Source: Propionibacteriaceae bacterium
GTDB lineage: Bacteria; Actinomycetota; Actinomycetes; Propionibacteriales; Propionibacteriaceae
NCBI GenBank assembly: GCA_031267645.1
Contig: JAIRYW010000013.1
Location: 1 to 64,000, forward strand
Reading direction: 5' to 3'
Length of the DNA stretch: 64,000 nucleotides
Below are positions 1-7,094 of the stretch, in pieces; positions within the stretch are counted from its first letter, which is position 1; each line of letters opens with the position of its first letter. The notes below the pieces were generated by a model that had not been told where the DNA came from, made no database searches, and saw only the letters and a list, made by a program, of their open reading frames with translations. A program made the position numbers and the translations under genes.

Positions 1-32
1 CTCATGACGGATCGGTCGAGGCCGCCGGCCCG

Positions 33-251
33 TTAGAACAATTTCATGATGCTGCTGATGAGGAACTTGATCAGTTCGAAGATCAGGTCGCGGAAACCGC
101 CGTCGGAGATGACTTTGAACAGGACGCCGCCGATGACGACCACCAACAGGATGCCGACGGCGTATTCCGCCGTCGCCATGCCCTTCTCGCCCCGCCGCAG
201 CAGGGCGGACAGGAAGCGAACGGGACGAGAGCCGAGGATAAGTTGCTTCAT
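33..251 (-). CDS. DUF4244 small Tad-locus membrane protein
   Basis: A 72-residue protein with a basic N-terminus, the motif GMATAEYAVG around residues 24-33 and one hydrophobic helix (about 33-47). That pattern matches the actinobacterial DUF4244 proteins, which resemble Flp/TadE pilins and are found beside Tad pilus assembly genes. The GxxTAEYA segment looks like the processing region of such pilins. The ATG at 251 is chosen because AAGGA lies 6 nt upstream; the longer open frame extends upstream but has no such signal and no family similarity. It is the last complete gene of the minus-strand Tad operon. An ATG at position 5 on the same strand probably starts the next gene, a TadE-like minor pilin expected here, which is cut off by the window edge. 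Its role as pilin subunit is inferred from family and context. Confidence 0.85.
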   Translation of the reverse strand: MKQLILGSRPVRFLSALLRRGEKGMATAEYAVGILLVVVIGGVLFKVISDGGFRDLIFELIKFLISSIMKLF

Positions 252-558
252 GATGATTCCTTGTTTATTGAGAACGAGTGGATGTCTGCGCGGACACCAA
301 GGACCATGAACCGTCCTCGCCCGTACGGACCTTTCAGAGGCTGGTTGTGGGTAACTCCAGCCATTCCGGCCCGGTTTGGGGATAAGTGATCGTCTATGAC
401 CGGCGGCGGGGGCGAGAACCGGTCGCGCCATTTGGGACGGCTCAAGCCGGCTGGATGGCCGCCCTGGACCAGTCGTCCGGCCCATCTAGCGGCCGCTTCG
501 ATTGATCGGTCCAACCGTTCGCTTGAACCGCGACCGCTCAGCCCCACGGACGAGGGGC
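252..558. other. Gap between tadC and the DUF4244 gene
   Basis: About 300 bases separate tadC from the DUF4244 gene on the same strand. Open frames exist on both strands, but they have the arginine/proline-rich composition of GC-rich shadow frames and no recognisable family. I see only the AAGGA ribosome-binding site at 258-262 for the DUF4244 gene. The gap is long enough for a separate pilin promoter, which is common where pilins are made in excess over assembly proteins, but I could not identify convincing -35/-10 boxes. Confidence 0.4.
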
Positions 559-1326
559 TCAGGGCGAGATCACATTGAACAGACCGGAGCCCAGGATGGG
601 CACGACTCCCAGCAGGACGAAGGCCGGCAGGTGGCACAGGCCGAGGGGCAGGACGGTGCGCACACCGACTGAACGAGCCCGCACCCGACAGGCGATCTGC
701 CCGGCCCGTCGCAGGTCGGCCGCCTGATCGGTCAGAACGGTTTTGACGGCGACGCCCCAATCGACGGCTCGGGCCAGGTCATGGGCCAGAGGGCCGAGCA
801 CCGGATCGTCGGCCAAACCGAGCCAGGCGTCGGCGTCGGACAAGCCGACCCCGACCCCGTTGACCACCAGCGCCAGTCGTCCGGCCAAGGGCTGGGGACT
901 GAGCTGGGCCACCACTTCGACCACCCGGCGCAAGGGCAGGCCGGCTTCGAGACAGGCCGCCATGGCGTCGAGGCCGGCTGGGGCCTGCTCCAACAGATCG
1001 TCACGCCGACGGCGAACTCCGGCCGGCTCCAGCCGACCCAAGGCCACGGCCGTGCCGACGGCGGCCAGCAGACCGAGGCCGATGGCCCAGGGGCCGAGGC
1101 TGGACGCCACCAGGCAGACGCTCAGACCGATCGCCAAGGCGATCGGCGAACGCCGCCGCCAGGGCAAGGCGTCGGGCCTCGAACCCAACCAGGGGGCTAG
1201 CCGCGCCCAAGGCGGTCTCCCAGCCGGTTGGAGGCGGTGGGCCGCCGCCGGGCGCAGAGTCGACCAGGCGGCCAGCCCGGCCCAGCCGACCGCCCACCAG
1301 ACCCAGAGGGACAGCTGGCCCGTCAT
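559..1326 (-). CDS. tadC: TadC-like type II secretion F-family membrane protein
   Basis: A 255-residue membrane protein, one of the two inner-membrane platform proteins of the Tad (Flp) pilus. It has an N-terminal helix, a pair of hydrophobic stretches near residues 60-90, the cytoplasmic T2SSF region (LEQAPAGLDAMAACLEAG and following) and a C-terminal hydrophobic segment ending GSGLFNVISP. The ATG at 1326 overlaps the stop of the preceding tadB by 4 nt (ATGA), which implies translational coupling and fixes the start; the open frame continues upstream only as a shadow of tadB. The length fits actinobacterial TadC-like proteins. It would work with TadB and the ATPase TadA to assemble pilin. 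Confidence 0.87.
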   Translation of the reverse strand: MTGQLSLWVWWAVGWAGLAAWSTLRPAAAHRLQPAGRPPWARLAPWLGSRPDALPWRRRSPIALAIGLSVCLVASSLGPWAIGLGLLAAVGTAVALGRLEPAGVRRRRDDLLEQAPAGLDAMAACLEAGLPLRRVVEVVAQLSPQPLAGRLALVVNGVGVGLSDADAWLGLADDPVLGPLAHDLARAVDWGVAVKTVLTDQAADLRRAGQIACRVRARSVGVRTVLPLGLCHLPAFVLLGVVPILGSGLFNVISP

Positions 1327-2234
1327 GGCCGGGGCCCCGGTTCCAGAACCGCCGCCCCGACCGGCTCCCGCGGCGACGACCGGACCGAGTCGGCCCCGTC
1401 GGCCCCGTCGGCCCCCGGCGGGCGCGGACGATCGACGGCGGCGGCGCGGGAGGCTAAGACTTCGTTCCAGAGCGCCCCCAAACAGGCCAGGGCGACGCCG
1501 CCGGTCAGGCAGACCCGGCCTCCGCCCGACCCGGTCAACCAAGCCAACGGGTCGACGCCGAAGGCGTAGCCCAAACCCAGACCGGCCACCGGCAAGGCCG
1601 CCAACAGGTGGCCGGTGGCCCGCGCGGCGGCCAGTTCTTGGGCCACCAGCCCGGCCAGATCGGCTTGGGCGGCCAGATCGTCTTTGACCCGGGTCAGGAC
1701 TCCGTGCAGGGGAGCGCCGGTCAATTCGGTGATGGACCAGGCTCGAGCCAGCTCGACCAAGCCGCCGGCCCCGGGCCGGGCGCCCTGCCGCCGCAGCACG
1801 GCGGCGGTGTCGCCGCCCATCTCGGAGGTGGCGGCGGCCGGAGCCAGGATGAGGCACTCCTGGCTGGCTTCGACGACCGCCTGCCGGGGAACCAGGCCTT
1901 GGGCCAGCAGGGCGTCGACCACCCGACAGGCGCGGGCGACCTGATGACGGCGGCGCAGGGCCAGCCGGTCTTGGCGCCGCCGTCGCCACAGATTCGCCCC
2001 CGTCAGCGCGATCAGGCCGACGGCCGAGGCCAGTGCCGAGGCGGGCGACAACTGACCGACCACCATCAGACCGACCAGAGCCAGGCCGAAGCCCAGCCAG
2101 CGCGGTCGGGAGCGCCGCCGGGGCAGCTCGGCCGGCCGTAGCCGGGCCGTCAAGCCCGCCTCCGGCGGGGGACCCCACGACCAAGCCGTCAGCCCAGCCC
2201 ACAACAAAGCCCCCAGCGTGGCGCCGAGCGTCAT
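1323..2234 (-). CDS. tadB: TadB-like type II secretion F-family membrane protein
   Basis: A 303-residue integral membrane protein and the second platform protein of the Tad pilus machine. Two hydrophobic helices lie in the first 90 residues, followed by a cytoplasmic T2SSF-like domain (VARACRVVDALLAQGL through GVLTRVKDDLAAQADLAG) and a C-terminal helix pair around residues 215-255. The last 40 residues are a low-complexity tail rich in Pro, Gly, Ala and Asp (GADGADGAD), beyond the usual end of the family. The ATG at 2234 shares one base with the tadA stop (TGATG), so the two genes are probably translated together. TadB/TadC identity is assigned from order, domain and size; the two names could be exchanged. 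Confidence 0.87.
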   Translation of the reverse strand: MTLGATLGALLWAGLTAWSWGPPPEAGLTARLRPAELPRRRSRPRWLGFGLALVGLMVVGQLSPASALASAVGLIALTGANLWRRRRQDRLALRRRHQVARACRVVDALLAQGLVPRQAVVEASQECLILAPAAATSEMGGDTAAVLRRQGARPGAGGLVELARAWSITELTGAPLHGVLTRVKDDLAAQADLAGLVAQELAAARATGHLLAALPVAGLGLGYAFGVDPLAWLTGSGGGRVCLTGGVALACLGALWNEVLASRAAAVDRPRPPGADGADGADSVRSSPREPVGAAVLEPGPRP

Positions 2235-3373
2235 CACAGCAGCCCTTCCAAAACGTCGAAACCCGGCCAGAGCCGGCCCTGGCCCTGCTTCAAACTCCAG
2301 GCCGGAACCGTCTCCACCAACCCTGATGGTTGTCGTTTGAACAGCCCGATTTGGCGCACCACACGCCGCTGCCCTTGCCGAGCGACGTGGATGACGACGG
2401 ACAAGGCGGCGGCGATCTGAGCGTGGGTGGCGGCCCGATCGAGACCGCCCAGAGCGGCCAGGGCCTCCAACCGGGCCGGCACGTCTTGAGCCGAATTGGC
2501 GTGGACGGTGGCGCAGCCGCCCTCGTGGCCGGTGTTGAGGGCCCGTAACAGGTCGCACAGCTCGCCACCCCGGACCTCGCCCACCACGATCCGATCTGGC
2601 CGCATGCGCAGGGCCTGGCGCACTAAGTCGGTCATGGTGATCAGACCGACCCCTTCGGCGTTGGCCGGCCTGGACTCCAGCCGGATGACGTGGCCATGGT
2701 CCGGGTCGAGCTCGCGCGAGTCTTCCACCACCACGACGCGCTGATCGGACGGCACCAGATCGACCATCGCCGACAGCAGAGTTGTCTTTCCCGAGCCGGT
2801 GCCACCGGAGATCAGGAAGGCGACCTTGGCCTGGATCAGGCGACGCAACAAGACGGCGGCGGCCGGGTCGAGACCGCCCTGCTCGACCCAGTCGTCCAAC
2901 GTCAGGCGGCGGGCGGCGGGCACTCGAAGGGACAAACAGGTGCCGGGGCTGGCGACGGTGGCCAAGATGGCGTGGACGCGCACGCCGCTAGCCAAACGGG
3001 CGTCCACGAAGGGAGACCCGTCGTCCAACCGACGGCCCACCGAGGCGGCCAGCCGAGTGGCCAAGTGGCGCACGTCGTCATCGCTGGAGAAGCGCAGCCC
3101 GGTCAGCTCCAGACCGGCTCCCCGATCGACGTAGACCGCTTCCGGACCGTTCACCAGCACGTCGGTGACGCCGGGCCAGCTGAGCAGTTGGTCGAGCGGA
3201 CCGGCTCCGACCGAGTCGTGCCAGACCGATTGTTGGACGGTCAAGACGGCGCCGTCGGAGACGACTTGGCCGCAGCGACGCAGCGCCTCGGCCACGTCGA
3301 AAGCGGTCGGCGGACGGCCCAACAGAGCCAATTCGGATTTGACTTGACGAGTGGCCCGGGCGTCGACGCTCAT
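2234..3373 (-). CDS. tadA: TadA/CpaF secretion ATPase
   Basis: A 379-residue cytoplasmic hexameric ATPase of the type II/IV secretion family that powers Tad pilus assembly. The Walker A motif ISGGTGSGKTTLLSAM sits near residue 190, the Asp/Glu boxes follow (VVVVEDSRELD), and the Walker B region is RIVVGEVRGGELCDLL with a HEGGCATVHAN His box after it. The N-terminal domain has the usual DVLVNGPEAVYVDRG segment. All catalytic landmarks are present, and the length fits the short actinobacterial form. The ATG at 3373 overlaps the stop of the upstream ssd-like gene by 4 nt. It is expected to bind TadB and TadC at the inner membrane. Confidence 0.93.
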   Translation of the reverse strand: MSVDARATRQVKSELALLGRPPTAFDVAEALRRCGQVVSDGAVLTVQQSVWHDSVGAGPLDQLLSWPGVTDVLVNGPEAVYVDRGAGLELTGLRFSSDDDVRHLATRLAASVGRRLDDGSPFVDARLASGVRVHAILATVASPGTCLSLRVPAARRLTLDDWVEQGGLDPAAAVLLRRLIQAKVAFLISGGTGSGKTTLLSAMVDLVPSDQRVVVVEDSRELDPDHGHVIRLESRPANAEGVGLITMTDLVRQALRMRPDRIVVGEVRGGELCDLLRALNTGHEGGCATVHANSAQDVPARLEALAALGGLDRAATHAQIAAALSVVIHVARQGQRRVVRQIGLFKRQPSGLVETVPAWSLKQGQGRLWPGFDVLEGLL

Positions 3374-4458
3374 CGGCCCCGCCTTCCGGAGGCCTCGGCC
3401 GGGGCATCGGCCAATTGGGCGGCCAGACGACGACAGGCCCTGGCCCAGCGTCCACTACCGGCTGAACCGGGCGGCAGACCCCGGTCGGCGGCGGAAGCCA
3501 AGGCGGGGGCCCAGGGGATGGCTCCGAACAGGGGATGGCCCAGGGCGTCGGCCACGGCGGCTGGGCTGAGGGCGGACTCCCGGTGGGCCCGCACGACCAC
3601 TTCGAAGGGCCGGTCCTCCGAACCGGCCAAGACGGCTTGGGCGCCGGCGACGGCTCGCACCGAGGCCCCCGTCAGCAGGAGCAGTCGCTCGCAGAGGTCG
3701 ACCGCCGCGCGCCCGGCCAGCCCGGCCGAGCGCCCCAGATCGACCACGACCAGCCCGCAACTGCGTCTGAGGCTGTCCACCACCGCCGTCACGGCCGCCG
3801 CCGGGGGCTCGACCCGGTCGGTCCGACTGGTCGAGACCACGACCACCCCGTCAGTCGCCGGCAGGCGGTCGTTCAGGACGGAGACCTGGCCGGAGGCGGA
3901 CGACAGACTGTCCCACCGCCAACCGGCGACGGCTTCGAGGCCCATCAAGAGGTCGATGCCACCGCCGTGGACGTCCAAGTCGACCAGGGCGGCCGGACGG
4001 CGGGCGCTGGCGCCGGCCAGAGCCAGACCGGCGGCCAAGGTCGAAGCTCCGACGCCGCCGACGCCACCCAAGACGGCCACCACCCGGCCGGAGCCAGCCT
4101 GGCCCGGCCCGGCCGCGGCCAGGACGCGGGACAGCCAGCGGCTCCCGCTGGGCAAGGCGATGACGGCGGCGCGCAGGGGCGACGACCACTGACACAGGCC
4201 GTCCTCTCCGCCGTCCCGGCCGAGCAAGAAGACGCCGGGCCGGGGCGGCAGCCCCAGCCCGGCGGCGGACTGGGCCAGGTCGGCCCCAATCAGAACGGTG
4301 GCGGCTTGGCCCCAGACCAGCCTGAGGTCGTCCAACTGCGGACTGGTGCTGATCGGGGCGCCGCAGGCGGCGGCCGAGGCGTGGGCCAGCTGAACCAGTT
4401 GCTGGTCGTCACTGATCAACATGATCGACTGACGTTGACTGTTCATGCCCTCCACCAT
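3370..4458 (-). CDS. Ssd/CpaE-like septum-site or pilus-localising ATPase
   Basis: A 362-residue protein of the MinD/ParA superfamily. The N-terminal 110 residues form a receiver-like domain (SIMLISDDQQLVQLAHASA). The C-terminal half has a deviant Walker A, LGGVGGVGASTLAAGLAL, followed by VDLDVHGGGIDLLMG and LVVVDLGRS. This architecture is that of actinobacterial septum-site-determining protein Ssd and of CpaE, which localises Tad pili. It is the first gene of the minus-strand operon and overlaps tadA. Two candidate starts exist, ATG at 4458 and ATG at 4446 (residue 5); neither has a clear Shine-Dalgarno. Polar or septal pilus positioning is known for the family, not shown here. Confidence 0.85.
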   Translation of the reverse strand: MVEGMNSQRQSIMLISDDQQLVQLAHASAAACGAPISTSPQLDDLRLVWGQAATVLIGADLAQSAAGLGLPPRPGVFLLGRDGGEDGLCQWSSPLRAAVIALPSGSRWLSRVLAAAGPGQAGSGRVVAVLGGVGGVGASTLAAGLALAGASARRPAALVDLDVHGGGIDLLMGLEAVAGWRWDSLSSASGQVSVLNDRLPATDGVVVVSTSRTDRVEPPAAAVTAVVDSLRRSCGLVVVDLGRSAGLAGRAAVDLCERLLLLTGASVRAVAGAQAVLAGSEDRPFEVVVRAHRESALSPAAVADALGHPLFGAIPWAPALASAADRGLPPGSAGSGRWARACRRLAAQLADAPAEASGRRGR

Positions 4459-4583
4459 GACCAGGTCGGCCCCCAGCCGGTCGCCCGGGCGTGAGACTGT
4501 GGATAAGTCCCGGGTCGGACAGCCGAACGGTTGATAACCGCCCGATCAAGGGCGGGGCGAACACAGTCCAGGCATGGTCACAG

Positions 4584-4589
4584 TAGAGT
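4584..4589 (+). promoter_or_regulatory. TAGAGT -10 box for a leaderless methyltransferase mRNA
   Basis: TAGAGT ends 6 nt before the ATG at 4596 and there is no Shine-Dalgarno between them, so the mRNA would begin at or next to the start codon. The same spacing recurs at several other genes in the window. No good -35 was seen. Confidence 0.5.
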
Positions 4590-4595
4590 CTGGGC

Positions 4596-5345
4596 ATGGC
4601 ATCGCCGCTCCTGATCCCGCCGCCCGCACTGGAGTGGCTGCTGGGCGCAGACCCGGCGGCGGTCCTCGTGATCGGGGCGGCCGGGGGTTATCCCTCCCTG
4701 ATCGCCCAAGCCGGTCACGACGTCACTGTGATCGAGCGCCAAGAGACCCTGGCCGGCCATCTGGCCGAGCGCCGCCCCGACCTGCATATGACAGTGGCCC
4801 GAGGCGAGGCTTTGCCCTTCGACCCCTGTTGTTTCGACGCCGTGGTGTCCTTCCAGAATTTCCACACCTTCGCCCCTGGCCTGGCTTTGAGCGAGTGGGC
4901 CCGCGTCTTGCGACCGGGCGGCTGGGTGTCCCTGGCCTATCTGAAACGGGACGATTCGATCCCTTGGGTGAAACGACTGGCCGGGATCGTCCAGTCGCGT
5001 CTGCCCGAGGCGATGCGGGGGAAATACGGCGACGGCTCGATGGTCGGCCTGGAACAGTCCCCTTATTTCCCGACCAGTCAGCGCCGGAACTTCCGGATCT
5101 GGGCGCCCTGCGACCGGGCGGACCTGCAAGGACAAGCCAGCCGGGCCAAAGGCAACGAACGTCTGAGCGCGGCCGAGCGCGGCGCCATGTTGGAAGAGGT
5201 GGGGAAACTCTACGACGCTTGCGCCCGGGTGCCCGACCCTCTGCAATTGCCGTATAGCTTGACCTGCTGCCGCGGCGTGGTCGACCACGCCGAACTGACC
5301 GCCGCTCTGGTCCCTGATCAAGATGGTTTGCGGCTGACCCTGTGA
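4596..5345 (+). CDS. SAM-dependent class I methyltransferase
   Basis: A 249-residue protein with a Rossmann methyltransferase fold. The SAM-binding motif I is VLVIGAAGGYPSLIAQAG, the acidic end of strand 2 is VTVIER, and motifs IV-V are FDAVVSFQNFHTFAPG and RVLRPGGWVSLAYL, typical of Methyltransf_11 proteins. The C-terminal 100 residues would carry the substrate pocket and show no diagnostic motif, so the methyl acceptor is unknown. The gene is transcribed divergently from the Tad operon and appears to be leaderless. A similar methyltransferase lies near Tad genes in other actinobacteria, but I infer no functional link. Confidence 0.85.
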   Translation: MASPLLIPPPALEWLLGADPAAVLVIGAAGGYPSLIAQAGHDVTVIERQETLAGHLAERRPDLHMTVARGEALPFDPCCFDAVVSFQNFHTFAPGLALSEWARVLRPGGWVSLAYLKRDDSIPWVKRLAGIVQSRLPEAMRGKYGDGSMVGLEQSPYFPTSQRRNFRIWAPCDRADLQGQASRAKGNERLSAAERGAMLEEVGKLYDACARVPDPLQLPYSLTCCRGVVDHAELTAALVPDQDGLRLTL

Positions 5346-5458
5346 GAGGGCACGGCCGACTAGGAGCGAGGCCCGCGCCCGGTGGGGACCGGGGCTCCGA
5401 TCCGTGGGGCGAAACCCATCAGACCCACCGGGGTCCGAAGCCGGGTCGCGCGAGGCGT

Positions 5459-5464
5459 TAGGCT
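5459..5464 (+). promoter_or_regulatory. TAGGCT -10 box upstream of the Holin-X gene
   Basis: TAGGCT lies about 28 nt before the ATG at 5492, leaving a leader of roughly 20 nt that contains an AGGAGGA ribosome-binding site. This gene therefore uses the same -10 type as the leaderless genes but has a leader and Shine-Dalgarno. Confidence 0.4.
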
Positions 5465-5491
5465 TCCTTTCCAACGAGCCTAGGAGGAGCC

Positions 5492-5968
5492 ATGCCAAAG
5501 AGGACCGACATCGCGGAACTGGTCTCCCGGATCACGACCGATCTCCGTGGCATCGTGTCGGACGAGATCGCCCTGGCCAAAGCCGAGATCAAGCCGGCTC
5601 TGACTCGTCTGCTGACGGGGGGAGCTCTGTTCATCGGAGCGGTGGTCTTGGCCCTGGGAGCCGGCGCGCTGACCTGGCTCGGGGTGGCCGCCGCCTTCGC
5701 CTGGCTGCTCGCCGCTCAAACCAGTTTGTCGGTCTGGGCTTGCGTCTTGCTCGGTCTGGTTTGCGCCATCGTCCTGTTCCTACTCTTGGCCGTGATGTTG
5801 GTGGCCCTGGGCTACAGCCGGATCAAGTCGGCCCGGGCGCCGGAATTGACGCCGGCCTCGGTCCGGCAATCCATCGCGGCCGTCCAACAAGGCGTCGAAC
5901 GGGGCCTGGCCCTGGCCGAGGGCGACTCGGACGTCTCCCCGGGGGATCAGCCGGACCTTCTGCGCTAG
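5492..5968 (+). CDS. Phage holin family (actinobacterial Holin-X) membrane protein
   Basis: A 158-residue protein. The first 40 residues are an amphipathic cytoplasmic helix (IAELVSRITTDLRGIVSDEI, ALAKAEIKP). Two strong transmembrane segments follow, around 43-72 and 80-110, and then a polar tail. This is the pattern of the actinobacterial Holin-X family (PF07332). Despite the name these are ordinary chromosomal membrane proteins, often near cell-envelope or stress genes; a lytic role is not implied. The ATG has an excellent AGGAGGA Shine-Dalgarno 5-7 nt upstream. Function unknown. Confidence 0.8.
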   Translation: MPKRTDIAELVSRITTDLRGIVSDEIALAKAEIKPALTRLLTGGALFIGAVVLALGAGALTWLGVAAAFAWLLAAQTSLSVWACVLLGLVCAIVLFLLLAVMLVALGYSRIKSARAPELTPASVRQSIAAVQQGVERGLALAEGDSDVSPGDQPDLLR

Positions 5969-6258
5969 CTTCGGCGGGACCCGGGTCCATCGCCATCGGC
6001 CGGTGGCTTCGGATCGGCCCGAAGACAGACGGTGGGGCGAGGGCCGCTGGTCCGGGGACGGATGGGACCGGCCCCCCGGCCAACGTCGGACCGCCCGGGG
6101 GCGCCACACCCTGAAGCGAGGGACGACCACTAAACCGAACGCACCCGGACCTACCCACCCAGAACCGACACCGAAGCGACCCTAACCACGACGGCCCGGA
6201 GACGAGGGACGACCCCGGCCCGACCAGCCGTAGGCGATGGCGAGACCGATCCGACGCC
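5969..6258. other. Convergent intergenic region with a 12-bp palindrome
   Basis: About 290 bases between the convergent Holin-X and Nudix genes. A perfect 12-bp palindrome GGACCCGGGTCC lies at 5977-5988, just after the Holin-X stop, and could help terminate transcription, although no T-tract follows. The rest is GC-rich sequence with no credible gene. Confidence 0.35.
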
Positions 6259-6951
6259 TCAGCCGCCCGGCGGCAGGAAACGGGGTGGCACCGCCACCAG
6301 GCGGGTCTCGTCCCACGGACGCTGCCAGCCGCCGACGGCTAGGACCGCGTCCAGCACGAAAGCCGTGAAACCCCAGACGAAGACGTCGCCCAGGTCGAAA
6401 CCGGGGCCGCTGACACCGCCCGGATGCCGCCAGGTCACGCGGACGGCGGGGTCGGCCAAGCCCGACAACGGCACTTGGAGGACGGCCGCCACCTCGGCCG
6501 GGTCCTGGGGGCCGAGCCTGGCCGAACCGTCCCAAGCCCCCACCACGATTCGGACGGAGAAGCGACTGACGCGGATGCGGGCGGCCGGCAACTCGCCCAG
6601 CACCGTGACCAGGGCGGGCTCCAGGCCGACCTCTTCGGCGGATTCACGCAGGGCCGCCGCCACGGCCGACTCACCCGGTTCGACGCCACCGCCCGGGAAT
6701 GAGACCTGCCCGGCGTGTTGGCGCAGACTGGAGGAGCGCACCGTCAACAGGACCGTCGGATCGCTGTGGCGGCTGAGCAGGACCAAGACGGCGGCCGGCC
6801 GCGGCCGGCCCGGAGCCGAACGGTCCGTCTCGACCTCGGCCAAGGCCGGGGCGTCAGTCAAAGCCGCCGCCACCCGAGCCAGTCGCCCGGTCTCCCCGAA
6901 TCGGTTCCCCGACACCGCGGAATCACTTCCATCACCCGGCGGCACGGGCAT
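6259..6951 (-). CDS. Nudix hydrolase, coenzyme A pyrophosphatase type
   Basis: A 230-residue Nudix enzyme expected to split CoA or its derivatives into phosphopantetheine and 3',5'-ADP. The CoA-pyrophosphatase signature LRQHAGQVSFPGG directly precedes a complete Nudix box (GGVEPGESAVAAALRESAEE and VGL), which keeps the metal-binding REx2EE residues. The C-terminal part (FVWGFTAFVLDAVL) also fits this subfamily. Start: ATG at 6951 is the longest option, but a TAGTCT -10 box abuts it (6952-6957). GTG at 6945, two codons in, lies 6 nt past that box as in the other leaderless genes here, so 6945 may be the true start. Confidence 0.88.
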   Translation of the reverse strand: MPVPPGDGSDSAVSGNRFGETGRLARVAAALTDAPALAEVETDRSAPGRPRPAAVLVLLSRHSDPTVLLTVRSSSLRQHAGQVSFPGGGVEPGESAVAAALRESAEEVGLEPALVTVLGELPAARIRVSRFSVRIVVGAWDGSARLGPQDPAEVAAVLQVPLSGLADPAVRVTWRHPGGVSGPGFDLGDVFVWGFTAFVLDAVLAVGGWQRPWDETRLVAVPPRFLPPGG

Positions 6952-6957
6952 AGACTA
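6952..6957 (-). promoter_or_regulatory. TAGTCT -10 box overlapping the Nudix gene start
   Basis: On the minus strand TAGTCT is followed by ATGCCC and then GTG. A transcript starting about 7 nt after the box would begin at the GTG at 6945 and exclude the ATG at 6951. This is the basis for proposing the shorter leaderless start. Confidence 0.4.
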
Positions 6958-7094
6958 GCGGCCTGGACGGCCACTTGTTCGCGCCAGACCCCCGACGGTT
7001 CGGCCCCGCTCAGCCCGTATTCGGCTGGCGGGGCCGTGCCGTTCCCGCCCTCAATTCCCGGTCCGCCGATGGGCGATGTGATGAGATAGAGCCT

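Noticed and set aside
2690..4494. Long plus-strand open frames opposite tadA and ssd
   Set aside because: Composition is that of antisense shadow frames (Arg, Gly, Gln and Pro rich), and the minus-strand genes carry clear ATPase motifs.
5492..5968. Prophage remnant suggested by the holin-family protein
   Set aside because: No integrase, endolysin or structural genes are nearby. Holin-X proteins are ordinary chromosomal genes in actinobacteria.
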